A stretch of 64,000 bases of DNA from Alicyclobacillus fructus (lineage in GTDB: Bacteria; Bacillota; Bacilli; Alicyclobacillales; Alicyclobacillaceae). The position numbers and the translations under genes are program-made. The notes beneath the pieces are model-generated. The model did no database searches. It saw nothing but the letters and a program-made list of their open reading frames with translations, and was not told the origin of the DNA. Numbering within the stretch: the first letter of the stretch is position 1; each line of letters opens with the position of its first letter. The DNA lies in the NCBI RefSeq assembly GCF_017329605.1, contig NZ_JAFMTY010000002.1:62001-126000 (forward strand), in the 5' to 3' direction. This document shows, one piece after another, positions 51,734 through 60,276 of the stretch.

Positions 51734-53869
51734 TCACGGCACGAGGCGCGGAGGAGTCCGCGGGATCATCGACTCGGCGATGGCCTTGGCGGTTTCGTCC
51801 GCCGCGCCGCACGCCTCAAGGTAAAACTGCATTTGCGACGCGACCTTGGGTTCGCCGGGCTTGGGCGCCACCTTCTCGTATTGGCCGTTCGGGTTGAGAA
51901 CCCAGCGGTTGACGTTGTCCTGGAGCTGGACTTCGAGGATGTGTTTCAGGCGCTGCTTGAGATGATCCTGCAACACGGGAAACAGGATTTCGACCCGACT
52001 CACCATGTTGCGCGTCATCCAGTCAGCGCTAGACAGGTAGAACTCCTCCTCGCCGCCATTCAGAAAATAGTAGATGCGGCTGTGCTCGAGAAACCGCCCC
52101 ACGATGCTCGACACGCGGATGTGATCGCTGACGCCGGCAATGCCGGGGCGCAGGCAACAAATGCCGCGGATCAACAGGTCGATCTCGACGCCTGCCCGCG
52201 ACGCCTCGAACAGGGCGAGGATCAGGTCCTTGTCGGTGAGCGCGTTCATCTTGGCGATGATGCGCGCGGGGCGCCCGGCGCGGGCGTGATCGATCTCGCG
52301 GTGGATCAGGCGCAGAAATGCATCCTTCAGGCCGTGCGGGGCCGTCGCGATGCGTCGCCACGCGGGCGGATCGGCGAAACCCGTGAGGTGGTTGAAGAAC
52401 AGCGAGGCATCTTCGCCAAACTCCTCGCGGGCGGTGAACATGCCGAGATCGGTGTAGAGACGCGCGGTGTTGTCGTTGTAGTTGCCTGTGCTGAGATGGA
52501 CGTAGCGGACGATGCGCTCGCCTTCTCGCCGGACGACAAGCGCGATCTTGCTGTGCGTCTTCAGACCGACGAGGCCGTAGATCACGTGACAGCCGGCCTC
52601 TTCCAACTTCTTCGCCCATACGATGTTGTTTTCTTCGTCGAAGCGGGCCTTGAGTTCGACGAGCACGGTGACCTGCTTGCCGTTTTCCGCCGCCCGCGCG
52701 AGCGCGTGGACGATGGGCGAGTTGCCGCTCACGCGATACAGGGTCTGCTTGATGGCGAGGACCTGTGGATCGTTGGCCGCCAGGTGGATGAAGTGAACGA
52801 CGGGATCGAACGACTCGTAGGGGTGAAACAGCAAAATGTCCCGCTTGGCGATGGCCTCGAACAGGCCGTTTTCCCCGATGAAATCGGGGGGCACCTGCGG
52901 TGAGATGGGCGGGAACCGCAGATGGGCGTACTCGGGCAACGCCGAGAATCGCATGAGAAAGGTCAGATCCAGCGGCCCCTCGATGGAGTAGATGTCTTCC
53001 GCTTCGAGTTCCAGCCAGTCGCGCAGCGTCTCCACGAGTTCGGGCGACATCGAACTTTGCACTTCCAAGCGCACGGCGGCACCCCGATTTCGCTTTTTGA
53101 CCTCTCGTTCGATCTCCTCGAGCAGGTCTTCCGCGCTTTCCTCGTCCACCGTGATGTCTGCGTTCCGCGTGATGCGGAAGCACGCGTGTTCCAACACGGT
53201 GTGCCCGGGAAACAGGGTGTCGATGAACATCTCGATCACGGCCTCGAGCAGGACGAAGACGCGCTTACGCCCATGGGTGGGCAATTCGAGGTAGCGCGGC
53301 AGGACGCTTGGCACTTGGACAACGGCGAACAGGGGCGATTCATGCGGCAGGCGAACCGCGATGGGCTCGAGCAGGACGGCGATGTTGAGGGATCGGTTGG
53401 CGAGCAGCGGAAACGGATGACTGGCGTCAACCGCCAGTGGCGTGAGCACCGGGAACACGTGATGATGGTAATACTCCTCGAGGTGTGCGCGCTGCGTCTG
53501 CGTCAGCTGATCGGGGCCGATGAAGTCGATGCCCTCCTTGCGAAGCGCGGGAAGCAGCGTTTTGGCCCAGAGTCGGTACAAATGGCCGACGTGCGCGTGG
53601 GCGCGGTTGGCCACCTCCGCCAGCTGCTGCGCAGCCGTCATGCCGGTCTTGTTGTCGGGGCGTCCGACGCCGAGCTTCAGCTGGTCTTTGAGCCCTGCGA
53701 CGCGCACCATGAAGAACTCATCCAAGTTGGAGGCGCAGATGGCGAGAAAACGGAGCCGCTCGAACAACGGGTTGTCGTTGCGAGAAGCTTCGTACGCCAC
53801 GCGCTCGTTGAAAAGCAACCAGCTCACTTCGCGATTGATGAAATGGGCGTGATGGTCCAGGTTCATCAT
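51734..53869 (-). CDS. ppk1: Polyphosphate kinase 1
   Basis: 711 residues from the ATG at 53869 (AAGGATGGGG upstream); the longer frame overlaps a terminator. It polymerises ATP gamma-phosphate into polyphosphate. Order: N domain (FINREVSWLLFNERV...ASNLDEFFMVRVA), head domain, and two PLD-like catalytic domains with FHPYESFDPVVHFI, the phospho-His region VHLSTGNYNDNTARLYTDLG, and IRGICCLRPGI. No ppx exopolyphosphatase gene is adjacent. Polyphosphate helps acid and metal tolerance. Confidence 0.95.
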   Translation of the reverse strand: MMNLDHHAHFINREVSWLLFNERVAYEASRNDNPLFERLRFLAICASNLDEFFMVRVAGLKDQLKLGVGRPDNKTGMTAAQQLAEVANRAHAHVGHLYRLWAKTLLPALRKEGIDFIGPDQLTQTQRAHLEEYYHHHVFPVLTPLAVDASHPFPLLANRSLNIAVLLEPIAVRLPHESPLFAVVQVPSVLPRYLELPTHGRKRVFVLLEAVIEMFIDTLFPGHTVLEHACFRITRNADITVDEESAEDLLEEIEREVKKRNRGAAVRLEVQSSMSPELVETLRDWLELEAEDIYSIEGPLDLTFLMRFSALPEYAHLRFPPISPQVPPDFIGENGLFEAIAKRDILLFHPYESFDPVVHFIHLAANDPQVLAIKQTLYRVSGNSPIVHALARAAENGKQVTVLVELKARFDEENNIVWAKKLEEAGCHVIYGLVGLKTHSKIALVVRREGERIVRYVHLSTGNYNDNTARLYTDLGMFTAREEFGEDASLFFNHLTGFADPPAWRRIATAPHGLKDAFLRLIHREIDHARAGRPARIIAKMNALTDKDLILALFEASRAGVEIDLLIRGICCLRPGIAGVSDHIRVSSIVGRFLEHSRIYYFLNGGEEEFYLSSADWMTRNMVSRVEILFPVLQDHLKQRLKHILEVQLQDNVNRWVLNPNGQYEKVAPKPGEPKVASQMQFYLEACGAADETAKAIAESMIPRTPPRLVP

Positions 53870-53965
53870 GGTTCCCCATCCTTGTGGGTGTGATGTGGGT
53901 CCGGGAGAAAGTTGGTTGTGGATGTATTGTGACGGCAAAAGGCGGGGAAATGCAACGGGGAAATG

Positions 53966-53990
53966 AAAAAGCACGCCCGGAGGGGCGTGC
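53966..53990 (-). terminator. Terminator of the HD-GYP/peptide operon
   Basis: GCACGCCC/GGGCGTGC stem followed on the minus strand by TTTTTC, 24 bases after the peptide gene stop. It separates the operon from ppk1. Confidence 0.85.
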
Positions 53991-54013
53991 TGCAAGGATT
54001 ACACCAGATGACA

Positions 54014-54154
54014 TCAGGACCCAGGATAAGGATCTCTAACAACAACACTAGACGCCGTACCATGAGTTACGGCAGCGTTGGCTGCAGCCGGAGATGCAGC
54101 CAAAAACAAACCAAACGACGCGACTACCGCCAACAGTTGTTTGATTTTCCGCAT
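54014..54154 (-). CDS. 46-residue exported peptide, Phr/PapR-like, coupled to HD-GYP gene
   Basis: The ATG at 54154 lies 13 bases after the HD-GYP stop, with GAGGAGGAG overlapping that gap, so translation is coupled. The protein starts MRKIKQLLAVVASFGLFL, a full signal peptide with AxA cleavage near PAAANA, leaving about 19 residues ending VRDPYPGS. Size, export signal and position after a signalling gene mirror the Rap-Phr and PlcR-PapR peptide systems, but the mature sequence matches none I know. Strong candidate for a secreted signal or inhibitor; not proven. Confidence 0.75.
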   Translation of the reverse strand: MRKIKQLLAVVASFGLFLAASPAAANAAVTHGTASSVVVRDPYPGS

Positions 54155-54167
54155 GATGCACTCCTCC

Positions 54168-55175
54168 TCACAAACTGTCAAACTTGTTTACGACCTTTAA
54201 AAACGCGTCTACAACGCGTGGGTCGTACAATTTACCTCGCAATGTTCGAATTTCCTCAACAGCCTCCTGCTTCGACTTCGGTCGCTGATAAGGCCTCTCA
54301 GACGTCATTGCGTCGTAGCTATCTACTACGGCCACTATCGCCGCGGGAAGATAAATGTCTTCTCCTTTAAGTCCGTAGGGGTAACCACTTCCATCATATC
54401 TTTCATGGTGCTGCTCCGCTACGACACTCCCTACATGAAGAAATGGGTGCAACGGAGATTGCATCATTTCTCGCCCGTAAATTGTATGCATCTTCATAAT
54501 ATCAAATTCTTCAGGTGTTAGTCTACCAGGTTTCCTAAGAATTTCGTCAGGAATGCGAATCTTGCCGATATCATGGAAAAGAGCTCCACAACTGAGAGAT
54601 ACCATATCACGGGCGGGGAGATCCAATTCGCACCCAGTGAGAACAGAGTATTTTCGGATTCTCTCACAATGAGATGCAGTATATCCATCTTTCTCTGCAA
54701 TTTCGGTAGCCATTTTGTGGAACAATTCGACCCACTGCTTGTATGCCTGGAAGAGTGGTATTGATGATATATACACGAATTCAGTATCTTCCATAGCGAT
54801 TACACATACTGCATCCTCTACTGGAGACATAGCGATAGTTGCACCTGGCCCGACGAGTTCCGTATGGTCGTACCAACTCACTCGCAGAGTGCCCTTGAGC
54901 ACGACAATGCCTTCGAAGGCCTTGGCAGAAGAGGAGGGGTTGAACCCCATCAAACCAAATTGTTTCAACTCGTGCCAGATGAGTTCGACTCCATCGTACG
55001 TCGCTAGCAGCGTGATGGTCATGTTATCCGTGCTTGCGCTATCCAAGCCTTCGCCGTCTCGCATAATTCGGAGCCACGGTGTGAGCCCTTGGTTCTCGAA
55101 GTTCAACGTTTGCACCCGCTTTGCGACAGATGTGATGGTCCCACGACCACGACAATTGTAGACAACGTGCGACAT
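54168..55175 (-). CDS. HD-GYP phosphodiesterase with N-terminal cupin-like sensor
   Basis: 335 residues. N-terminal region (about 30-140) has a cupin-like beta pattern (GIVVLKGTLRVSWYDHTELVGPGATIAMSP). The C-terminal HD-GYP domain (about 160-335) is intact: HDIGKIRIPDEILRKPGRLT, HHERYDGSGYPYGLKG and DSYDAMTSERPY. HD-GYP domains hydrolyse c-di-GMP or other cyclic dinucleotides. Base composition is clearly more AT-rich than the flanks, suggesting transfer. Weak ribosome site; the ATG at 55175 may be nearly leaderless. The exported peptide follows it. Confidence 0.85.
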   Translation of the reverse strand: MSHVVYNCRGRGTITSVAKRVQTLNFENQGLTPWLRIMRDGEGLDSASTDNMTITLLATYDGVELIWHELKQFGLMGFNPSSSAKAFEGIVVLKGTLRVSWYDHTELVGPGATIAMSPVEDAVCVIAMEDTEFVYISSIPLFQAYKQWVELFHKMATEIAEKDGYTASHCERIRKYSVLTGCELDLPARDMVSLSCGALFHDIGKIRIPDEILRKPGRLTPEEFDIMKMHTIYGREMMQSPLHPFLHVGSVVAEQHHERYDGSGYPYGLKGEDIYLPAAIVAVVDSYDAMTSERPYQRPKSKQEAVEEIRTLRGKLYDPRVVDAFLKVVNKFDSL

Positions 55176-55268
55176 CTCAAGCTTAAGGACGGGCCTGCCA
55201 TTTCGTCAATAGACGAACCGGCGAAGACTTGGCGTCTCAAACGCACTCTTGGCCCGAGCGCGAGCACC

Positions 55269-55616
55269 TCAGGTGTACTCGCGCGAGGACAGGAACGCCA
55301 CCTCTACGAGGATGAGCAGGAGATCGAACACGCCGTACATCGTCGAGAACCACAGTTGGGTGCCACCGTTGCCAAGGCCGATGATGAACAGGCTCACGAC
55401 CGCGATGAGCACAATCAGCGCGACGTGCACTGTCTGCGTAAAACCGCTCGTTGTGCGCATCCGATAGACGAGAAGCAGGATGGTCAGAAGCGCGACCACG
55501 GTCAACACCATGCCCGGGTGCGTGGACAGGTGAACCATCAGTGCCGTGATGATGATGGCGGCCACCAAAATATAGATAATCGCAAACGACCCGGCGGTAA
55601 ACGGCTTCTTCATCAT
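55269..55616 (-). CDS. Hypothetical four-helix membrane protein
   Basis: 115 residues, four evenly spaced membrane helices and short loops (starting MMKKPFTAGSFAIIYI, ending SSREYT). GGAGGGATG lies before the start. Similar in outline to small DUF-type membrane proteins of Bacilli; no specific family recognised. It lies between the NCS1 permease and the HD-GYP gene on the same strand. Confidence 0.6.
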   Translation of the reverse strand: MMKKPFTAGSFAIIYILVAAIIITALMVHLSTHPGMVLTVVALLTILLLVYRMRTTSGFTQTVHVALIVLIAVVSLFIIGLGNGGTQLWFSTMYGVFDLLLILVEVAFLSSREYT

Positions 55617-55755
55617 TCGTCATCCCTCCCTGCGGGCTTCGCGTCCGAGATCGACCTTGCTTAGCCTAAGTATAGCCAAGATGTGCGCAGTGGAGACAAG
55701 CTTTTTCTCGTTTGCCTCTCGAGAGGGCTTTGAGGTCCAGAATGGACGGCGCACG

Positions 55756-55784
55756 AAAAAGCGGCAACGGTGACCGCTGCCGCT
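55756..55784 (-). terminator. Terminator after the NCS1 permease gene
   Basis: AGCGGCA/TGCCGCT outer stem with an inner GGT/ACC pairing, followed on the minus strand by TTTTT (55760-55756). Confidence 0.7.
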
Positions 55785-55805
55785 GATGTTGGCGAGAGAC
55801 CATGC

Positions 55806-57473
55806 TCAGTGCACGTGACCGGCCTTGCAGATGTCGTGGCACGCGCTCTCCAGGCTGCAACACAGGGAGCAGATGGGCGCTTTGTGGAAGGGACAATAGA
55901 GCATATCCATCTTTTCGTAGTCAAATCCGCAGCACGCGCAGGTGAATTCACCTGGCAGTTCGGCGTGCCGATGGGTTTCGTGATGACGATCCGACTTCTC
56001 GAAGGTGTTTTCCCGCGCAATGTAATACTTGCCTCGAGTGATGATCGCGATGATCGGCGCGAGCACGAACGCAAGGACCAGCGAGAGAAAGGGCGAATAC
56101 GCCTGCAGGATGGGGCCGAAGGCGCCGAAGAAAGCTGCGATGGATACGCCTGCCGCGATGATCATCGAACCGAATCCGACGGGATTGAAGTTGTACAAGT
56201 GGCCGCGCTTAAACTCGATGTACGAGGGGCTGATCTTGAGCAACCCCTTGTTGATGACGAGATCCGACACCACGGCTCCAATCCACGCGACGGCGAGGTT
56301 CGAGTAGAATCCGAGCACCGTGTTCAAGAAGCCGAAAACGCCGGCCTCCATGAGCCCCAGGGCGATCCCGACATTCAAGAACAGCCACACCACGCGCCCG
56401 GGATGCGTGTGGAAGATGCGGGAAAAGAAATTCGACCACGACAGTGATCCAGAGTACGCGTTGGTGACATTGATTTTGATCTGCGATAGAAGAACAAAGA
56501 ATGTCGCAAGCGCAAGGGCTGCGTAGCTGTTGCCAATCACGACGTGGAACGCCTGTGTGTACATGTTGATAGGTTCGTCCGCGGCCTTTGTCCCCATGGT
56601 CGGTGCAATCCACGAAGCCAAAAGCGATCCACCGAGCTGCTTGATGGCGCCCAGGATGACCCACCCGGGCCCCGCCAGCACGACGGCCAACCACCACTTG
56701 CCGCGATTCTGCGGCGTGAGGTTTGGCATGAAACGCAGATAGTCCACTTGTTCGCCGATTTGCGCGATGAGGGACAGGGTGACGCCCGCGGCGAGTCCGA
56801 ACTCGATGGGACTGAAGTGGCTGCCCGAAGCCGAAGCGCCGCCAAAGTGTGTCCATTGGTTGAATGCCGACGGGTCCCGGAGCGCGATGGCGACAAACGG
56901 GCCGAGCATCAGCACCAGCCAGACGGGTTGCGTGATGACCTGCAACTTCGAGAGGGCGGTCATGCCGAACATCACGAGCGGAATGATGACCAAAGAACAG
57001 ATCAAGTAGCCAACGGGCAACGGGATGTGGAAAAATTCCTCGAGTGCCTGGGCCATGACGGATCCTTCGAGTGAGAAGTAGATAAACGTGAACGACGCGT
57101 ACACCAAGGACGTCAGTGTGGACCCGTAATATCCAAAGCCTGCGCCTCGCGTGAGAAGATCCATATCGATGTTGTACTTCGCGGAGTAGTACGCAATCGG
57201 AATGCCTGTCAGAAAGATGATGGCGGCAACGACCAAGATGGAGGTGACGGCATTCGCGAATCCGTACGCCAGGACGACCGAGCCGCCGATGGCGAAATCG
57301 GCCATGTAGGCGATCCCGCCAAGCGCGGAGTTCATGACCGTCCACTCGCTCCACCGGCGAAACGACTTGGGGGCGTACCGCAGCGCGTAGTCCTCGAGGA
57401 CCGGATTTTGCACCCAGCGATTGAAGGTGCGCTTGGGCGTGGGCCGCCCGCGTTCAGGTTGCAGTACGGACAT
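55806..57473 (-). CDS. NCS1-family permease with C-terminal cysteine-rich tail
   Basis: 555 residues from the ATG at 57473 (GGAGGGG upstream). Twelve-helix nucleobase:cation symporter fold (WTVMNSALGGIAYMADFAIGG, GAGFGYYGS...). After the last helix comes a cytoplasmic His-rich spacer and a cluster: CACCGF..., CPFHKAPICSLCCSLESACHDICK. As I recall, the same Cys cluster links NCS1 or SSF transporter domains to histidine kinases in some hybrid sensors; here the kinase is absent. Divergent from the amidase genes, so it may import an amide or pyrimidine product. Confidence 0.85.
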   Translation of the reverse strand: MSVLQPERGRPTPKRTFNRWVQNPVLEDYALRYAPKSFRRWSEWTVMNSALGGIAYMADFAIGGSVVLAYGFANAVTSILVVAAIIFLTGIPIAYYSAKYNIDMDLLTRGAGFGYYGSTLTSLVYASFTFIYFSLEGSVMAQALEEFFHIPLPVGYLICSLVIIPLVMFGMTALSKLQVITQPVWLVLMLGPFVAIALRDPSAFNQWTHFGGASASGSHFSPIEFGLAAGVTLSLIAQIGEQVDYLRFMPNLTPQNRGKWWLAVVLAGPGWVILGAIKQLGGSLLASWIAPTMGTKAADEPINMYTQAFHVVIGNSYAALALATFFVLLSQIKINVTNAYSGSLSWSNFFSRIFHTHPGRVVWLFLNVGIALGLMEAGVFGFLNTVLGFYSNLAVAWIGAVVSDLVINKGLLKISPSYIEFKRGHLYNFNPVGFGSMIIAAGVSIAAFFGAFGPILQAYSPFLSLVLAFVLAPIIAIITRGKYYIARENTFEKSDRHHETHRHAELPGEFTCACCGFDYEKMDMLYCPFHKAPICSLCCSLESACHDICKAGHVH

Positions 57474-57680
57474 CGAAACCCCTCCAAACTCCTCTGAAAT
57501 CAAAATTGTCTGTGTTTTGAACCGTATCACGCCTCCACGGGCTCAAGCAACCTTTTTTGTAATACAAATTGACGCTAATCAAGGAGTAAACGTTATCATG
57601 TGTGAATGTTAAGTAAGTTACATTGACATCCTGTGTGCTCGAAAAGCAATAATGAGGCTGTACTATCACGATGGAGTGGG

Positions 57681-58873
57681 GTGAATGTAAGATTGTCGGA
57701 CGTTCTCTTTCGCGTCGACCTGACCAAACCGATGGATCAGCAGGAGGTCCCGGGGCACAACCGTTGGCACCCCGACATTCCTGCGGTCGTCAATGTCAAA
57801 CCCGGTGACGTGTTTCGCATCGAGATGAAGGATTGGACCGACGGGCAAATTCAAAACAACGACGATCCGTCCGACATCCGCGACGTGGACCTGTGCAGAG
57901 TGCACGTCCTGAGCGGGCCCATCTACGTGGATGGGGCCGAGCCAGGCGACCTGCTGGTGGTGGACTTGCTGGATATGGGGCCGCTTCCGGGCGCGGAATG
58001 GGGCTTTAACGGCATTTTCGCGCGGGAGAACGGCGGCGGGTTTCTCGTCGACTATTTTCCAGAGGCGCTCAAGTCTATCTGGGAGTTTCAAGGGATTTAC
58101 GCGGTGAGCCGCCACGTGCCGGGAGTCCGCATCCCATCGCTGATTCATCCAGGGCTCATCGGCGTGGCGCCGTCGGCGGAACTCTTGGACCGCTGGAACG
58201 CCCGCGAGCGGCAGCTCGTGGCCAAGGACCCGAATCGAGTGCCTGTGCTCGCCAATCTGCCGGATCCCCGAAGTGCGGTGCTCGGCACGCTGCGCGGCGC
58301 CGAGTTCGATCGCGTCGCGAAGGAAGCCGCTCGCACGGTCCCGCCCCGCGAAAACGGCGGCAACTGCGACATCAAGAACCTGTCCAAAGGGAGCCGGATT
58401 TACTTCCCCGTGTTTGTCAAGGGCGCCAAGCTTTCCGTCGGCGATCTTCACTTCTGCCAAGGCGACGGCGAAATCACGTTTTGTGGGGCCATCGAGATGA
58501 GCGGCTGGATCGAGTTGAGCGTCGACGTGATCAAAGGCGGCATGGCGAAATACGGGATTGTCCATAACCCGGTGTTTGAGCCAGGGCCCATGGAACCTAG
58601 ATTTTCGGAATATTTGGTGTTTGGGGTGTGTCAGTGGACGAGCGGACCGGTGAGCAGCTGTACTTGGATGCGCACGTGGCCTACCGACGCGCATGCCTCA
58701 ATGCCATCGAATACTTGCAGCGCTTCGGCTACACGGCCGAACAGGCCTACATGTTGCTCGGCGTGGCTCCCGTCGAGGGGCGCATCAGCGGCATCGTCGA
58801 CGTCCCGAACGCCTGCTGTACGCTCGCCATCCCCACCGCCATCTTCGACCGCGACATTCGCCCGAAAGGATGA
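57681..58873 (+). pseudogene. fmdA: Acetamidase/formamidase FmdA with one frameshift
   Basis: Two frames make one FmdA: 57681 to about 58625 (NNDDPSDIRDVDL, PENGGNCDIKNL-type motifs, HFCQGDGEITFCGAIEM) and then 58626-58873 (SVDERTG..., EGRISGIVDVPNACCTLAIP). They join at a GGGG run (58623-58626) where one more G would restore FGGVSVDE. FmdA hydrolyses formamide or acetamide to acid plus ammonia. Either a real inactivating deletion or a sequence error. The unshifted frame runs on into fmdB with no stop. GTG start at 57681, with GGAG 8 bases upstream. Confidence 0.85.
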
Positions 58874-58880
58874 GCCCAGG

Positions 58881-59180
58881 ATGCCGACCTACCGCTTCGC
58901 GTGCGAAACCTGCGGAACGTTCGATCGCGACCTGCCCATGAACGAGGCGCGCTCTGCCGCGCGCTGTCCGTACTGCGGCATGATGGCTCTTCGCCAGTTC
59001 ACATCCTTTTATGTCGGTGCCGCTCCATCGCCTGTTCGCGGCGCGCGCCCGTCTGGCGGGGCAGGGGAACCCATGTGCGTCGTTCGAGACAGTGCTCCTT
59101 CGCACAGGGCGCATGCAGGCCATCGCCACTCCGCGGCGAGCTCAGGGCGGCCCTGGCAGTTGGGGCACGTGCACGGGTGA
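58881..59180 (+). CDS. fmdB: FmdB-type zinc-ribbon protein
   Basis: 99 residues. N-terminal FmdB ribbon: CETCG...CPYCG with MPTYRFAC start, the family hallmark; proposed regulators or accessory proteins of formamidase/amidase expression. The C-terminus is a His- and Pro-rich tail. It lies 7 bases after fmdA and 31 before amiE, in the amide-use cluster. Confidence 0.85.
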   Translation: MPTYRFACETCGTFDRDLPMNEARSAARCPYCGMMALRQFTSFYVGAAPSPVRGARPSGGAGEPMCVVRDSAPSHRAHAGHRHSAASSGRPWQLGHVHG

Positions 59181-59211
59181 AGATATCACGAGGTCTGAGG
59201 GGGACTGAATC

Positions 59212-60255
59212 ATGCGGCATGGAGACATCGTGAGCAGTCGAGACACCGTTGGCATTGCGGTCGTGAACTACAAGATGCCCCGGTTGCACACGCGAGAGGA
59301 GGTGCTGGATAACGCCAGGCACATCGCCGACATGATCGGGGGTTTGAAGCTCGGTTATCCAGGGCTCGATCTCGTCGTTTTTCCCGAATACAGCCTGCAC
59401 GGCATCATGTACGACGAGCAGGAGATGTTTGAGACGGCCGCTTCCATCCCCGGCCCGGAGACCGACGTGTTGTGTGACGCATGCCGGGCGCACGGCGTGT
59501 GGGGTGTGTTTTCCGTTACGGGGGAGCGCCACGAAGAACACCCTCGGAAGTGGCCGTACAACACGGCCATTCTGGTGAACGATCGCGGCGAGATCGTGCA
59601 GAAGTATCGGAAAATCATGCCGTGGACGCCCGTTGAGCCCTGGTATCCGGGCCATGAAACGTTCGTGTCCGAGGGACCCAAGGGCTTGAAGATCAGCCTC
59701 ATCATCTGCGACGACGGAAACTATCCCGAGATTTGGCGAGACTGCGCCATGAAGGGGGCCGAACTCATCGTGCGGCCTCAGGGCTACATGTATCCCGCTA
59801 AAGAGCAACAGATCCTCATGGCCAAGGCCATGGCCTGGGCGAACAACTGTTACGTCGCCGTCGCGAACGCCACCGGGTTCGACGGCGTCTACGCCTACTT
59901 TGGCCATTCGGCCATCATCGGCTTCGACGGCCGGACACTCGGAGAATGCGGGACGGAGGAGTACGGCGTCCAGTATGCGGAGATCTCCATCTCGCAGATT
60001 CGCGAGTTCCGGCGAACCGCTCAGGCGCAAAACCATCTGTTCAAGCTGCTGCATCGAGGATACGCCGGCTACCTGTATTCTGGAGACGGCCATCGCGGCG
60101 TCTGCGAGTGCCCGTTCGATTTCTACAAGACGTGGGTGACCTCGCCGGAAGTCGCGCGGGCGAACGCCGAAGCGCTCACGCGGGCCACGCTCGACACGGA
60201 CGACTGTCCGTATGCACCCATCCGCGCGAAGACATCCCGCGTACCCGTGGGGTGA
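59212..60255 (+). CDS. amiE: Aliphatic amidase
   Basis: 347 residues, very close to Pseudomonas AmiE by recall. Nitrilase-fold enzyme hydrolysing short aliphatic amides to acid plus ammonia. Catalytic triad Glu59 (VVFPEYS), Lys134 (KYRKIMPW) and Cys166 ([11 protein letters not shown]), all intact. With fmdA damaged this may be the main amidase of the cluster. The last gene of the + strand cluster, convergent with the solute-binding-protein gene. Confidence 0.95.
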   Translation: MRHGDIVSSRDTVGIAVVNYKMPRLHTREEVLDNARHIADMIGGLKLGYPGLDLVVFPEYSLHGIMYDEQEMFETAASIPGPETDVLCDACRAHGVWGVFSVTGERHEEHPRKWPYNTAILVNDRGEIVQKYRKIMPWTPVEPWYPGHETFVSEGPKGLKISLIICDDGNYPEIWRDCAMKGAELIVRPQGYMYPAKEQQILMAKAMAWANNCYVAVANATGFDGVYAYFGHSAIIGFDGRTLGECGTEEYGVQYAEISISQIREFRRTAQAQNHLFKLLHRGYAGYLYSGDGHRGVCECPFDFYKTWVTSPEVARANAEALTRATLDTDDCPYAPIRAKTSRVPVG

Positions 60256-60276
60256 TGCGACTTTGCCCTCGGTGCT

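Noticed and set aside
57633-59180. Single 515-residue protein FmdA-FmdB
   Set aside because: The middle 85 codons are out of frame with FmdA homology, while the true continuation is in another frame; treated as a frameshift plus separate fmdB.
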